Origin: Muscardinus avellanarius
Taxonomy: Eukaryota; Chordata; Mammalia; Rodentia; Gliridae
NCBI GenBank assembly: GCA_963383645.1
Contig: OY726569.1
Coordinates: forward strand, 74,192,635-74,256,634
Length of the DNA stretch: 64,000 bases
Direction of reading: 5' to 3'
Position 1 is the stretch's first letter. Every line of letters starts with the position of its first letter. Below, one piece after another: positions 21,846 to 33,490 of this stretch. A program made the translations under genes and the position numbers. The notes under the pieces are model-generated. The model had not been told where the DNA came from. It saw nothing but the letters and a program-made list of their open reading frames with translations, and ran no database searches.

Positions 21846-24800
21846 ATGTTCAGGTTCCAGCCTCGGTCTGGGGCCGTTTGCCATCCAGTGAGATCAGCCG
21901 GCACACGACAGCTTCTCACTTCCTCAGCCTCTTGTCTCGCCTTGCCCATCTCCACCTGTATCCTAGAGTCCGGAGGGTGGTGAGGTTCAGTCCTGGAGTA
22001 ATGGAAACGCTTTTAGAGTAGGAGCAGCACATCGTGATTAGGTACAGACTTGTATTGTCTTTAAAGGGCCCTTGGCATATTGAGTTTTGATGTTTCTCTT
22101 AACCCTATTCTCAGGGAAGATGGAATTTAGTTTTAAGGAAAAGTGGAGAACTTCATACTCACAATGAAATAGTAATTATGAAAACACAGTGTTCTATAAT
22201 TACGGTTAAACTTTCCTAGTTTAGAGGTCTGCCACTTTACTCCTTGAATTCAACATGGTTCTCACCATATGAATGGTGCTTTAGCATCTGTGCCACATGC
22301 CTGGATGGAAGGTAAGAGCACCCACTGTCTTAGATGCTAAAGGTGATTGCAGTTAACTAGATTAGAGGAAGGAAAATAAGGCAAAACACATCAAAACTGA
22401 CCTTATGTTGAAAGAGATATCCATTAAGGAACTTCTCGAGGGACTTGAACACCTCCTGTGCACCTGCCTCTCTGGCCACAGCCTGCCACTCCATCCGGAG
22501 GAGCAGCTGAGTGGGATGAGTGTCTAAAGGTGTGACTGGTGTTTTGAAGCATTTCTTTCAAGTTTCCTTTGCAGAATACCTCCCTACAGCACATTATATA
22601 GACAGAGGCCAGCCTCTACTAGGTTTGGACCTAGGCTTTCCTTCAAGAACAGTCTAATCACAAAGGAGAATTAAGGATTGCTAAATTTTAAGTGAATTTG
22701 GATAACTATTGACATCTTTGTAGTAACCCTTTTCAAAGTTGGACTACCAAAATTTTTTTCTTTTTGTAAGTGTTTCTTCTAGCAGGTCAGCAGTCCCTCT
22801 GGCTAAGCACCTGTCCAGCATGGGCAGCACTGTGCTGCTCACATGAGCCCCTTTAGTGTGAAGGAACTCGCTGTAGCCTAAGTGGGACATCTGCCGGTTG
22901 GTTTAGAGCTCAATGAAATCATGTCTCTGTGTCTTCATCTTCCCCTTGCTTTTCTCCTAACTTCGCCCTCCAGTCCCTCCTTCTCAGTTTGTTGCTATAC
23001 TGCTGGTAGAGATGTTAATATTTGTGTGAGATGAATTTTCATCAGGACAACCACTTCTTGAACTGTGATAATAAAGACAAGACTGTCTCTAGAATCCCTT
23101 CAAAGAAGTTACCTTTCTGTCAAATGTTAAGCCCTCAAAATATCACCTTCTCCTGTGAGTTGACACAATCACTAATAATCTGATAAATTAAACAACTAAG
23201 ACAGCAAAAGTGCTTAACAAACTAAGGTTATTTTTCCATGTTTGCCAAAATTTGCCTAAATCCTGTTTGTCAAATAAGTGTATAATACTGTATTATTAAT
23301 TTATTTTTACTTTCTGTACCATTTCAAAACACATTAAGAGAGAAGCAAGACTAGTGTCTTCAGGGCAGTGGATTTAGTCATTTGTAAAAATGTTTTATAT
23401 GAGGCTTATGCCAGCATGCCAGTGACTTCTTTATTTCCTAAATTTGTTACTGGGTCAGCAGCTGTGGACTTAAACTCGTGAGCCCTCTGCTGGCCACAGT
23501 GAAGAACGTAGCATAAGTAGGATAGGGTTTTGTATAGTGGTTGGCAACCATCGCATAGGATGTTAAAACCTGGGAGAAGGTACAGAAGGGAAAGTCTGAG
23601 TCATTCTCTTGATTACATGGTGACAGCTGGCTTAGGAGAGGTGTGGGCTTTTGTCTGGTCCTTCGAAAATATGGTTGCTGTGATTCTCTTTAGAAACTTA
23701 GCAAGTAAATAGTATGTTTCTGTGTATGGTTTAGATAGTCATTTTGTGTGCAATGGTCAGAAATCTGTTCTGCTAGCCAAAGCCTCTTTCAGCAGTGCCT
23801 TGCCATCATGCTTAAAAGTTTGGCTAGAATATCTTGCTGGGTAGGGCCTTGAACTCTGGCAAGGATTGAACCATCAAACTTTCAAATTTGCCTTTCCCTC
23901 TAGACCTCATTATTAACAAGCTCTCAAAACCTGTGGGCTTTCCCAGATCCTAAAGCTGCTGCCTCAGGAACTACTCATTTCTCTCCTAGTCAGCAGGCAA
24001 AAATAGCCATATGAATCTTACAGGGCTCAAATGCATCTCGAGGCAGCAGGAACTCAACCAGCATGGCGGAGGCGTCCTCGCTGGAGGCTTGCTCCTGCAG
24101 CAGGCAGGGCCTGGGAGGCCGTCTCAGTGTTCACCCTTCACCCCATTCCCCGCCATTTTCCTCCTGTTTAAACTGCCTCTTAGGTGTGGATGCCTTACTG
24201 CTTTAACACATGGGAAAACATTGACAATGATTAAGTTGTTGCCATGATTACAGATGGGATTGTTGGCTACCAAAGAGATGCAGTTGATGAAAGGCACAGT
24301 TTATTCCTCCTCATAACCAAAGTCCATCTTAGTTGCAATTTGAGTCCTTTTCCTTGGTAGGGATGGCCTTTCTTCAGGTCCCAAGTGTCTCTTAAATGGC
24401 AAGTTAAGTTGGAAACTACTGCTGACCCATTCCCCTCACTCCCTCCCCAGGTAGCTACTCATGGGTTTCCCTGTCACCAAAGCAGGTTTGATCCAGTTTT
24501 CCTATGTGTCCTGCTGCCAGAATCCTCTTTTTTTAGGCAGTTTCTGCACTGGAATGTAAAGAATTGAAAATGGTACTACCTACAGAGGCTGTGTGGTTCC
24601 CCCTCCCCCTTTACTTTATTTCCTAGTTCAAAACAGCCAAATTAGCTTGTTCTGGTATTTGGCTCATTCAAATTTGAAAGGGAGTGGCTGCCTTGAGGTG
24701 TTTCTTGTAGAAATGAGGAAACGTGGTTTTTACCAGCTTACTTCCAAGTGTCACTGTCTAGTTTCTCTCCTTTTCAAGGATTAGAACTAAGAGGACACAC

Positions 24801-25000
24801 CAGCAATTGGAGTTTACTAGCCCCTGACATATGGTAGCTAGGTACTGAACACGGGACTGTATGTCAGTAGCACAAGCCCCCAAAGAACACTCCTGACTCT
24901 CAGCCCTGAGCCCCTGGGGAGTGGGAATAATGACCACATTCATCCCAAACAGCTGCAGTGCAAGTTGAGAACCTTGGAAATTGTTCTACCGGGGACTCCT
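21846..25000 (+). other. SLC39A9: Probable SLC39A9 3' untranslated region
   Basis: About 3.2 kb after the stop codon in which I recognise no SINE, LTR or microsatellite, although SINEs occur roughly every kilobase elsewhere. The first SINE is near 25027. This fits a long 3' UTR under selection against insertions, but the 3' end is not proven. Candidate polyadenylation hexamers are AATAAA at 23070-23075 and ATTAAA at 23187-23192; ATTAAA at 25647-25652 lies beyond the first SINE. The distal boundary given is an inference from repeat content. Confidence 0.6.
23070..23075 (+). terminator. Candidate SLC39A9 polyadenylation signal
   Basis: Canonical AATAAA 1.2 kb after the stop codon, with a variant ATTAAA about 115 nt further on (23187-23192). 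Only the hexamers were seen; cleavage is not demonstrated. Confidence 0.4.
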
Positions 25001-25026
25001 CCTGCATCAGAGCACTTCTGCTCAGA

Positions 25027-25190
25027 GCTGGCTAGTGGCCCACACCTGCAATCCCAGTGACTCGGGAGGCAGGAGGATCACAAGTTCAAGGCCAGCCTTA
25101 GACATCTTAGCAAGACCCTATCTCAAAATAAGTAAAAAGAGCTGGTAGAGAACTTCTGGGCTCAATCCCCAATACCTTAAAAAAAAGAAA
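25027..25190 (+). repeat. Dimeric SINE
   Basis: ctggctagtggcccacacct gcaatcccag ..., shortened right half; the first SINE after SLC39A9. Confidence 0.75.
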
Positions 25191-25739
25191 AAGAAAGAAA
25201 ATTATTTTTGGGCCCAGTACAGAATGGTTCTCATCTCCTAGAGTTCTATTGGAGATGCTTTGAAATTAAAAACAAGGATGTAACCTCTTTGTACCTGAGA
25301 CATCTCAGTTCACCTCAGAACACCTGAAGGAGACTTGAAGCTTGTGAGGGAGGACTAGCCAACCACTTAAGAATTCTCTAGGTGTGCTTAGCCCAGCACA
25401 GTTGCATAACACAAGGAGACTGGCTTTGATCTTTGCCCGGTGGCATCTTCCACTAACTGGGAGTCTCATGGGACGATAACACCGCGGTCCCTTGGTTCAG
25501 TGGCCTGAATGGTGATTTTAACGTCACTTTTTGTGGATCCTTTGTACACATGAAATCATTCCATAGACGGCTGCCTTATAATTTGTCTCTTTCCATTTTA
25601 ATTGTGAATGGTTTAAAAATTGCTGTTTTCTGGTTTGTTTTATTATATTAAATTTTTATTAGTGCATACCTTATGTGAGTGGCTCATTACTTATTGTTAG
25701 ATGAATTCGGTTCTTATTTCAGATCCCCCCCCCCATAAG

Positions 25740-26045
25740 CTAAGTCTCCTGAAAGGCCCTGGTCTGACCAGTTAAGCTACCATCCCCCTCTGACTGCACC
25801 TGGTCACTTACCTGGGAGACCTGCCCCCTCCTGGTGCCCTTGGCCAATCAGTGAAAGGGACATTCCCCGCTGACCCCAAGCCAATTACCTGGCCGCACGA
25901 CCCCCTCCCATGGGACTCTAGCCAATTAGTTCAAAGGGCATTTCTCCTAGCCTATGAGCCCCCAATCTGTAACCCCAAGCCCCTATATAACCCTGATCCC
26001 AGCACATGCTCCCTCTCTTCCCGGATTCTTCTTTCTCTCTCCCCC

Positions 26046-26098
<53 letters not shown>

Positions 26099-26175
26099 TC
26101 CTTTCATACCGGCCCCTCCAATAAATCTCTTGGCTACAAGGTGGTCTCTGGTGTGATCAAACGTTGTCCTTTAAC
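25740..26175 (+). mobile_element. Solo LTR-like element (class I ERV type), sense
   Basis: Three CCAAT boxes (25844-25848, 25881-25885, 25922-25926), TATATAA at 25984-25990, a pyrimidine microsatellite in the presumed R region (26046-26098) and AATAAA at 26120-26125, in the order of a retroviral U3-R-U5. A possible 5' edge is tgaaaggccc at 25750. I could not find a convincing TSD, so both ends are approximate. Confidence 0.55.
26046..26098 (+). repeat. (CTGT)n(CT)n microsatellite
   Basis: About 8 CTGT units then about 11 CT units, inside the LTR-like element. Confidence 0.95.
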
Positions 26176-26398
26176 TTATCTGTTAGCAGTGTTTGTTTAA
26201 TAGCCAGACTTGACCCACATCTGAACATTGAAAAAGTAATGAGGAGCCGTGAAGGACAGTGAAAAGGCATACATACCTACCTTATCCTTTAGGCAGGAGA
26301 GCAGATAAAAAAATAAGCAACCTTGTGTCTATGTTGTTTATATGTCTGGAGGGGGGGAGGAAGAAATAGGAATTATATACTCCAAAAAACACAAATTC

Positions 26399-26578
26399 AG
26401 CTGGGCATGGTGGTGCACACTTGTAATCCCAGCGTTCGGGAGGCTGAGACAGGAGGATCACGGTTCACGGACAGCCTCAGCTACGTAGTGAGACCCTATT
26501 TCAAAATAAAAAACAAAGTAGGGCTGGTGTTATAGCAGAATGTCCCTGGGTTTGATCCCTAGTACCACAAATAAAGTA
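26399..26578 (+). repeat. Dimeric SINE
   Basis: agctgggcatggtggtgcac start, right half shortened (ggtgttatagcagaatgtcc). Confidence 0.85.
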
Positions 26579-27254
26579 AATATTGAATCAATCTCTCTGC
26601 CATTCCTGTCAAAAGCAGGGAGTCGTGAGGTATGTGGAGACATGCTGGCTTCCAAGATGACCTCTAAGTTTCCAGACTTAAAATTCTACAGATATCTGGG
26701 CCTACCCAAGTTATCTGTCTGCCCTATCCCAACTGGTGTGCCTTCAGGAGCCCTTCTGGCTGGCCTGAGTTCCTGTCACTACAGGGGTGACAGGCAGTCA
26801 CTAGTTTCCAGGTCCCTGCACCAGTGGCTCCTCTGACCAACCCCTCAAGGCAGATAACTTTTGGGTAACTTTTTCCCTCCCATCTTTGCTTCTCTCCCTC
26901 ACTTCCTGGCTGGGATTCAAGGGCACCCCTCATTCCACTGCTGGACATGTGGGTTATAGCTCTGTGCAGAGGACCTGCCTGTGCTGGCAGGGTGCCCGCT
27001 CTGCTTTCTGTCCACTAGTTCTCCCTTCCTGTGCTCCCTGGTATATTTAAGGAGACATGCCCTAGAACAGAATTGTCCTCACCTGCCACCTTCTCCTCAC
27101 TGAAGCCTTTCCTTCTGATCTTCAGCCCCTGACTCTGGATCTTCCCTGGGCTAGGTGCAGAGGGCAGGAGCCAGAGCAGAATCATTATATTCCCATCTTC
27201 CATACCTGCTTTGCCTGGCTCAGTACTTTGAGAAGCCAGAAAAGAACTTGCTGT

Positions 27255-27286
27255 GGGGCCGGGGCCGGGGCCGGTGGGGCGGGGGG
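27255..27286 (+). other. G-quadruplex candidate with GGGGCC repeats
   Basis: Three GGGGCC units, then GGTGGGGC and a G6 run; five G-runs of at least 4 within 32 nt. Intergenic. Confidence 0.8.
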
Positions 27287-27419
27287 ATCCCAAGCTAATA
27301 TGCTAAGAGTTGGAAAGACCTCTTTTTGATGAAACTTGGGAGGTTTCAAAATCACTTGCCTGTGGACTTTTTATTGACTAAAGTTAGAGCAGCTGGTCCT
27401 CTGAATTGCTATTTTTAGT

Positions 27420-27637
27420 TTTTTTTTTTCCCGGGGGTGGGGGGATACTGGGGATGGAACCCAGGAGCTTTCTACCTCCAGGCTACACTCCCAGACCTAT
27501 TTTATATTTTATTTGAAAACAGGGTCTTACTAAGTTGTTGAGAGCCTAAGAAGCTAAGGCTGACTTCAGACCTGCACAATCCTCCTGTTTCAGCCTCACA
27601 AGTACTGAGATTACAAGCGTGCACCACCACGCCCAAC
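27420..27637 (-). repeat. Antisense dimeric SINE
   Basis: Poly-T, gggatactggggatggaacc ... caccaccacgcccaact. Confidence 0.85.
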
Positions 27638-28984
27638 TTTTTGTTAGTTCTAGATGAAGGACCAACACCCTGGGTCTTCCTCAGATGCTCTAGGAGGATG
27701 TGTGAGGTTGTAACCATGAATGGCTTATGGGTTCATTGGCCAGACTTGTTCATCCCTTTCTCTCTGCCCCCCCAAAAACTACTAATTAATATGTATGTTT
27801 CGATCCACACCTCACCATTAAGGGGGAGCACTTTCATGTTTCTGAGCAGTGTGCTGCCCCCAGCAATGCCCTTGGGGACCAAGAGCTCTCATGAGTATTG
27901 CCAGAGGCGAGCAGGTTAGCAGGGCAGCAAGGCACTCCTGCCACCCCCAGGAACACTGCACATTGGCAATGCTAGTGAGAGCAATTACGGAGTGGTAAGA
28001 GGGCAGAGACTCAGCAAGAGGCTGACCCTGTCTTGAGAACAGAGTCTGTCCAGGCTGGGGCAAGGGATGCCATGTCAGAGAAATCTTGCATGGGGGCTGC
28101 CAGTGTGACTTCAGGTGGGTTACCCCACAGCCAAGTGAGCCTTCCTGCAGCAGCCTGTTGGGTCTTGCTCACCTGGAGACAGGGCAGCTGGCGCTCTGTG
28201 CCCACACACCCTTGGGCCTCTCAACCCCTTAGTATTTTGGCCAACTGGCTCCGCACCTATGTGTGACACCTGGAAACCCACCTCATCTCCCCCTCAGGTT
28301 CTCCTGGGGCGGCCAAGTCTGCACAGATAAAGGAGCCTAAGACCCCCTCCTGGCCTTAAAGTCCAACCAAAGTTAGAATAGGATTCGACAAAAACAAGCA
28401 AATGTTTTCATCCTCACCAGGAAGAAAAGCAGTCTAACTGGGAGGGGCAAGTGGGAAGAAGATGCAGACAAACTTGGCCACCTCTCAATGTCAAATGCAG
28501 TATGGCTGGAGCAAGTTGGGGAGAACAATGGGGTGGGCCTGGGTGAGGGGAGCAGCTGCGAAGGGCAAAGCAGGGGAGATCTAGCAGAGGGCTTGAAACA
28601 GTCACGGGGCACCTTTGGGCCTTTCAAAGACCCTGTGAGGGATAGTGAACACCTGGATTCTTTGAGGATGCTGCTGTAGATAGGGAGAGTCACTTGAAAA
28701 GGCCACACAAGCGCAAGTAGAGAGCTCTGCGCCAGTGGAAAAGGGGGTAAAGGGACACTAAGGTCAGAGAAGCCCAGTGATTGTCCATAGTTCACATGGC
28801 TGGTGGCCAGGGGGGACTTCAACAACTCTGTCTAAGGCTAAAAGCAGGTTGCACGGCAAGACTGCCTTCACCTCCTCTCCCAGGCATCCCACAGGTTCTG
28901 TAGAGGAGGGCAAGCCATGGCTTGAGAGGTCATTGTGCATTTGGTTTGCAGACTGATGCCACCTCCCCGGAGGCTGAGCGAGGA

Positions 28985-29050
28985 TGGATCAGTCCTGTTT
29001 GTTGAGCACCTACCACATGCCCAGCCCCTGTCCTCAAGGGGCTCACAGTT
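28985..29050 (-). repeat. MIR fragment, antisense
   Basis: tgttgagcacctaccacatg cccagcccctgtcctcaagg ggctcacag is the reverse of a MIR 3' part. Confidence 0.55.
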
Positions 29051-29288
29051 CAGAAGAGAAGTAAACATGTAGAGAGAAACTCCAAACCAGACAGACATGG
29101 GCTAGGATGGAATAGTGGGCGAAGATCCACCAGAACCAAGAGAAAGGTGTAGTTTCAACTGAAATTGACACTGCACCCTTCTCATAGAGTGAAGAGTGGG
29201 AGCCTGAGTGATGGAATTGGGGTTGGAGTGTGTTAGGGTTTGGGTTTGGAATGTCCCCAAAAGGCTCATGTGTTGAAAGCATGTTCTC

Positions 29289-29971
29289 TATTTGGGGGGG
29301 GATGCTGGGGGTTGAACCCAGGGACCTTCTACCAAGCTATACCCCTGCCAGAGCCAGCCAGCAAGAGTACGGGTTCTGAAGTGACTCGTGAGGATGGAGA
29401 ATTTTAAATTTTAACGTGGGGGAGCCGCCAGCCCCTACTATCTCTACAGGTCGACCCCTGTTCGTGGGTCAATATTTCCTACGGTTCGACCGACTATGCC
29501 TGGGTCAGTATTCTCTACTGCGCCGACAATCCTGGCCAACGCAACTTCTGGGTCAATCTCATCTTTATTGTGCCGACGCTGGGTTTGCTTTTCCAAAGGT
29601 ATTTATACACAGCTATAGGTCAATCAACATTCTCGTGCTGCCACCACCAGAATACAATACAGACCAATACAAAACACATACATTACAGATAGGCCTATCA
29701 GTACCCTCGTGTCAGCACCAACCTCATCCTCTCTCAGACCTCTTTGAACTTTCCATAACCCCAAACCTTGTTGACTCTAGGCGAAGGACAATCAGCTGAG
29801 TCAGAGACACCAATCTAGGGGAAGGCCTTAATGGCTCCCAACATACCCCAGCCCTTTTTATTTTGAAACAGGGTTTGATTGGGTTGCTGAGGTAGGTCTT
29901 GAACCTGAGATTCTCCTGTCTCAGCCTCCCAAGTTCTAGGATTACAGTGTGTTCCACTGTACCCAGCCTTC
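29289..29971 (-). repeat. Dimeric SINE inside the MaLR-like LTR
   Basis: Right half 29289-29345, left half 29850-29971 (ending gttccactgtacccagcc). TSD catgttctc at 29280-29288 and 29976-29984. Confidence 0.85.
29346..29843 (-). mobile_element. IAP-like solo LTR (class II ERV), antisense, inside the SINE
   Basis: A 498-bp insertion; on the minus strand it begins TGTTGGGAGCC and ends CTCTGGCA. 6-bp TSD tacccc at 29340-29345 and 29844-29849. Minus-strand TATAAATA (29607-29600) and AATAAA (29569-29564) lie about 30 nt apart. The TGTTGGGAGCC start resembles rodent IAP LTRs. No coding region remains. Confidence 0.85.
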
Positions 29972-30283
29972 AAAACATGTTCTCAGTGCAACAAGGTTCA
30001 GAGGTGGGGCATGGCTCGAGGGGCTGGGTCACTGGGGTAGGTCCTGGGGACTATATGTCACTGGATGATTCCTGTTCCCCTTTCTCTGCTTCTGGCCACC
30101 ATGATGGGAGGAAAGAACCTTTTCTTTACCGTGAACTCTGCTACCATGGTTTCTATCTTGGAGCTAGCTGGACATAGGCAGAACCAAATAAACCTTTCCT
30201 CCTCTAAGTTGTGTTCATCAGGTGTTTTGATCACAGGGACAGAAGAGCAGACTCAAACAGAGTGTCACCACAAGGGGATCTGA

Positions 30284-31346
30284 TATGGTCCCTCCAAAGA
30301 GGAGAATGGGACCTCAGTTCAGCCTAGGTAGGGTCTTGACTTTTGCTGCTAAAAAGAATTCCAGGACACGTCAGAAGCAAGGCACATGCAAAGATTTATT
30401 TAAGGACAGCAAAGGCATACACACCTAAAGGCAGAGTGCGGGCACCCCTCCCCTCTCAGAGTAGAGAGAGCAAGTGATGGGCCCAGGGTTGAGACCTCTG
30501 ATTATGATTTTCCTGGGAAGAAATGCACAGGTTCTCTGGCAAACAACATGACAATCATTTCATACTAGAGGTTCAGAATGTTTCTCTGGTTAACAATCTA
30601 GCCATAAATCATTTGAGGGCACATTGTATAAATCTTTGAATCTGGTGACATTTAAGTTGATTATGTTTCTGTTCTGGTTGATCTATTACAAGCATACACT
30701 GGAGGTTTTTCCACCTAACTGGAGGGACAGAGATGACTGGTCATGCTCATAGACCTGGGTCTCTACCTACTCAGGGTCTCTTTCTCTTTTTCTCCTCCCA
30801 AGAGCTCCCCTGTGCCAGAAGGAGGGAAACAGGTTCAGTAGATGCTGCACCAGGATCTTCCGGCCACTTCTGCTTCTTGGTCCTGTACAGAGCTTGGGCT
30901 CTGCCCAGCTGTCAGATCGACACTGGTGCTGGGACAGTTCAGAGAAACCAGAGTAGCAGCATTCCTGGCTCCCTCCCTTGACACCATTTTGGAAACAAGT
31001 TTCAAAGGCATGGCCTGCCCTCCAAAGGGCTGGGTCGAGGAACAAGGGGGCCCAGAACAGAGCTCCCTGGGAGCTTTTGTGGCCCGGTCAGGATGGGACT
31101 CCAAAAGACTTTGTTACCATTTCCTGTCAAGGACGGATGGGACCCCAGCAAGACCCTGTCACTATTTCCTGTCGGGAACATTTTGCTGCCCATTCCTGGC
31201 CTGGGTGGGTTCCGTGAGCCCTGTGTCTGGTTCACTCTAGCAGAAGTATAAGATCAGAGAGCTGGACCCCCAGAGAGCATTCACACCTTTCCTTACCATG
31301 GGCTGCTCCTGTAAAGTGGCCATGCCAAGGCCTGTCACATGATCCT
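30284..31346 (-). mobile_element. Possible antisense LTR or ERV remnant
   Basis: Starts tgatatggtccctcc and has a minus-strand AATAAA (near 30391-30402, atttatttaa). At 31091-31175 it has an imperfect tandem of about 44 bp, each copy with TTTCCTGTC, like a U3 enhancer repeat. Clean TG/CA ends and a TSD were not found. Confidence 0.35.
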
Positions 31347-31455
31347 AAAGACTATGGTCAATAGCCACGTCATGAAAACATACATTCACTATCAGGAGTC
31401 CCTCCCTGAGCAGAGCCCAGAGGCTGGAATTTCATTGTACAAGAGGAATGGTCTC

Positions 31456-31787
31456 AGCCAGGCATGGCAGTCCCAGTACTTGGGAGGCTGAGACAAGAGG
31501 ATTGCAGGCCAGTCTCAGCAACTTAGCAAGACCCTGTTTTCAATATAAGAAATAACCTCAGCAACTTAGTAAGGTCCTCTGCAACTTAGACCCTGTTTCA
31601 AAATAAGAAAAAAAGGGCTGGAGGTGTGGTTTACAGAAAGAATGCTCCTGGTTCAATCCCCAGTACCACAAACATGATGATGATGATGGTGATGATAGTG
31701 ATGGTGGTGATGGTGATGATGGTGATGATGATGGGCTGTGGGTATAGCTCAGAGGTTAAAATGACCCTGGGTTCAATCCCCAGTACT

Positions 31788-31840
<53 letters not shown>
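31456..31840 (+). repeat. SINE, (GATGGT)-type repeat, SINE right half and (CA)n
   Basis: SINE 31456-31670 with a partly duplicated middle (cagcaacttag repeated); GAT/GGT repeat 31674-31732; a second right half 31733-31788; (CA)25 31790-31840; then GACA units to about 31866. Confidence 0.8.
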
Positions 31841-31843
<3 letters not shown>

Positions 31844-32444
31844 ACAGACAGACAGAGACAGAGAGAAAAATTGTCTCTTCAGTTCTACAGGAATACTCAG
31901 CCCCTTAGGTCAATTGTCAACTGAGAAATTACTAAAAAAGAGGAAACACTGGAAGGGGTCGAGCATTTTCCCAGCCTGAACTTTATCTCACATGGCTTAG
32001 ATTCAGACCAAAGCACTCAATCCCGCCACTTTCTTTCTTCATTCCACACATATTTTTTAAGCCTATCACATTCCAGGAAATGACTAGCTATGTGACCTTA
32101 GGTAAACAACATTTAAAAACTGGATTCTTATCATGAAAACTAAAACACAAAACACTGAGTACTTCCTGGCCTGTTGTCAGAATTCGATGGAATAGGTAAG
32201 TTAAACACCCGGAGAAGTCAGCTGGACCTATGCAGTGGGGGCCCTGTTAGGGACAGTGAGTTGCTCACTGTCTAGCCTCGCTTGGTTCCTGGTGATATGG
32301 GGCAGCCCTGACCCGCTTGGCCTGGGGCCCTGGACTGGCCCTGGCTTGTTTTGTCTTCCCCCAAACTCTTGGCCAGGCAGTTCCCACTCCCACTTGCCAA
32401 GCAAAGAAAGTGGAAGCAGAAACAGCTTCTCCCACAGCTGACCT

Positions 32445-32522
32445 GGCAGGATCTGGGCTGTCAATAGAGGGGAACAGAAGAGTGGCAGGATCTGGGCTGT
32501 CAATAGAGGGGAACAGAAGAGA
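32445..32522 (+). repeat. Perfect 39-bp tandem duplication
   Basis: Two copies starting ggcaggatctgggctgtcaa (32445-32483, 32484-32522), identical over 38 nt and differing only at the last base. Confidence 0.95.
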
Positions 32523-33299
32523 CTCGAGTCTCCAGTGGTTGATCACACTCAGGCTGTTTGCCTCCCGGTGGTCTTTCCACACAGCCTTAGCCACTGTTAC
32601 AGCGCATGCAGAGGGGATGGGCAAAGGTTAGTTTCTCTCTGCCATGGAGAAACTCGGGCTCCATTTCTTCCACTGAAGAAAGCAAGCCTCCCCCGGGGCT
32701 CACACAGTGCTTCTCCCTAAAGGACTGCTCTGGAATGACTCCTGGCACCTAACCTTTTCTCCCACCCATGGCTCAGCAGAAAAGGAATTAATTTAGCAAA
32801 AGGATATTGGGAGGGCCAGAGAGCCAGGCCTGAGGCGAAGCTTCCGGAACAATACTCAAAACCCTGCTGCAGAAGGAAGCTCAGCGCCCCTGAGCGTCAC
32901 TGCTGCTGCTGTGTGCTGCCAGGCATCATCCAGACGACTGCCACTGCAGCGCCCAGGCCGCGGCTGCATCAGGATGGTGACCTTGCAGCCACCGTGGCCA
33001 CCGAAGCAAGTCAGATGCCTCTGCACCGCCCTCCCTGGAAAAGTACCTGCCCGTGCATGCTTTTGCATCTGTAACTCAAGAGTCCTGTCTCTGCCCCAGA
33101 CCAGTGACTCCACACTACAGGCATCTAAAGCAAGTTTTTAGTATCCATCTTAGAAAAGCAGGATCCCAAAAGCGGGAACATCTTCAGGTATTAGAGGGTC
33201 ACAAACACAGTGCCTACAGGAGGGCACCAAGCAGGTCAGGCAGTAGGGAGTGGTGAAGTCTGTGAAGCATGCCCCTTTGAGTAAGAGATTTTAATATAC

Positions 33300-33490
33300 T
33301 AGTCAGGTGCAGTGGCAAATGCTTGTAATCTTGCTACTTTGGAGGCTGAGACAGAAGAATCACAGGTTCAAGGTCAGTGCACAGAAACTTTAGTGAGACC
33401 CTGTTTCAAAATGAAATTTAAAAAAAAAGTCTGGTGTCTGACTCAGAGGTAGAATGCCCCTGCGTACAATCCCTAGTACCACAACAAAAA
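33300..33490 (+). repeat. Dimeric SINE
   Basis: tagtcaggtgcagtggcaaa start, diverged, right half ending ctagtaccac. Confidence 0.75.

Larger units (their letters stand above)
29231..30259 (+). mobile_element. MaLR-like LTR (ERVL-MaLR), interrupted
   Basis: Starts tgttagggtttgggtttgga, continues after the nested SINE as ggttcagaggtggggcatgg, ccaccatgatgggagg, an AATAAA (ccaaataaacctttcctcct) and ends actcaaaca. Perfect 5-bp TSD gagtg at 29226-29230 and 30260-30264, as expected for ERVL/MaLR integration. The outermost of three nested insertions. Confidence 0.8.

Noticed and set aside
29231..29250. TTAGGGTTTGGG as an interstitial telomere repeat
   Set aside because: A single unit only, and it forms the start of the MaLR-like LTR with its 5-bp TSD.
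29416..29799. 127-codon open frame
   Set aside because: It lies wholly within the IAP-like LTR and on the strand opposite to its promoter.
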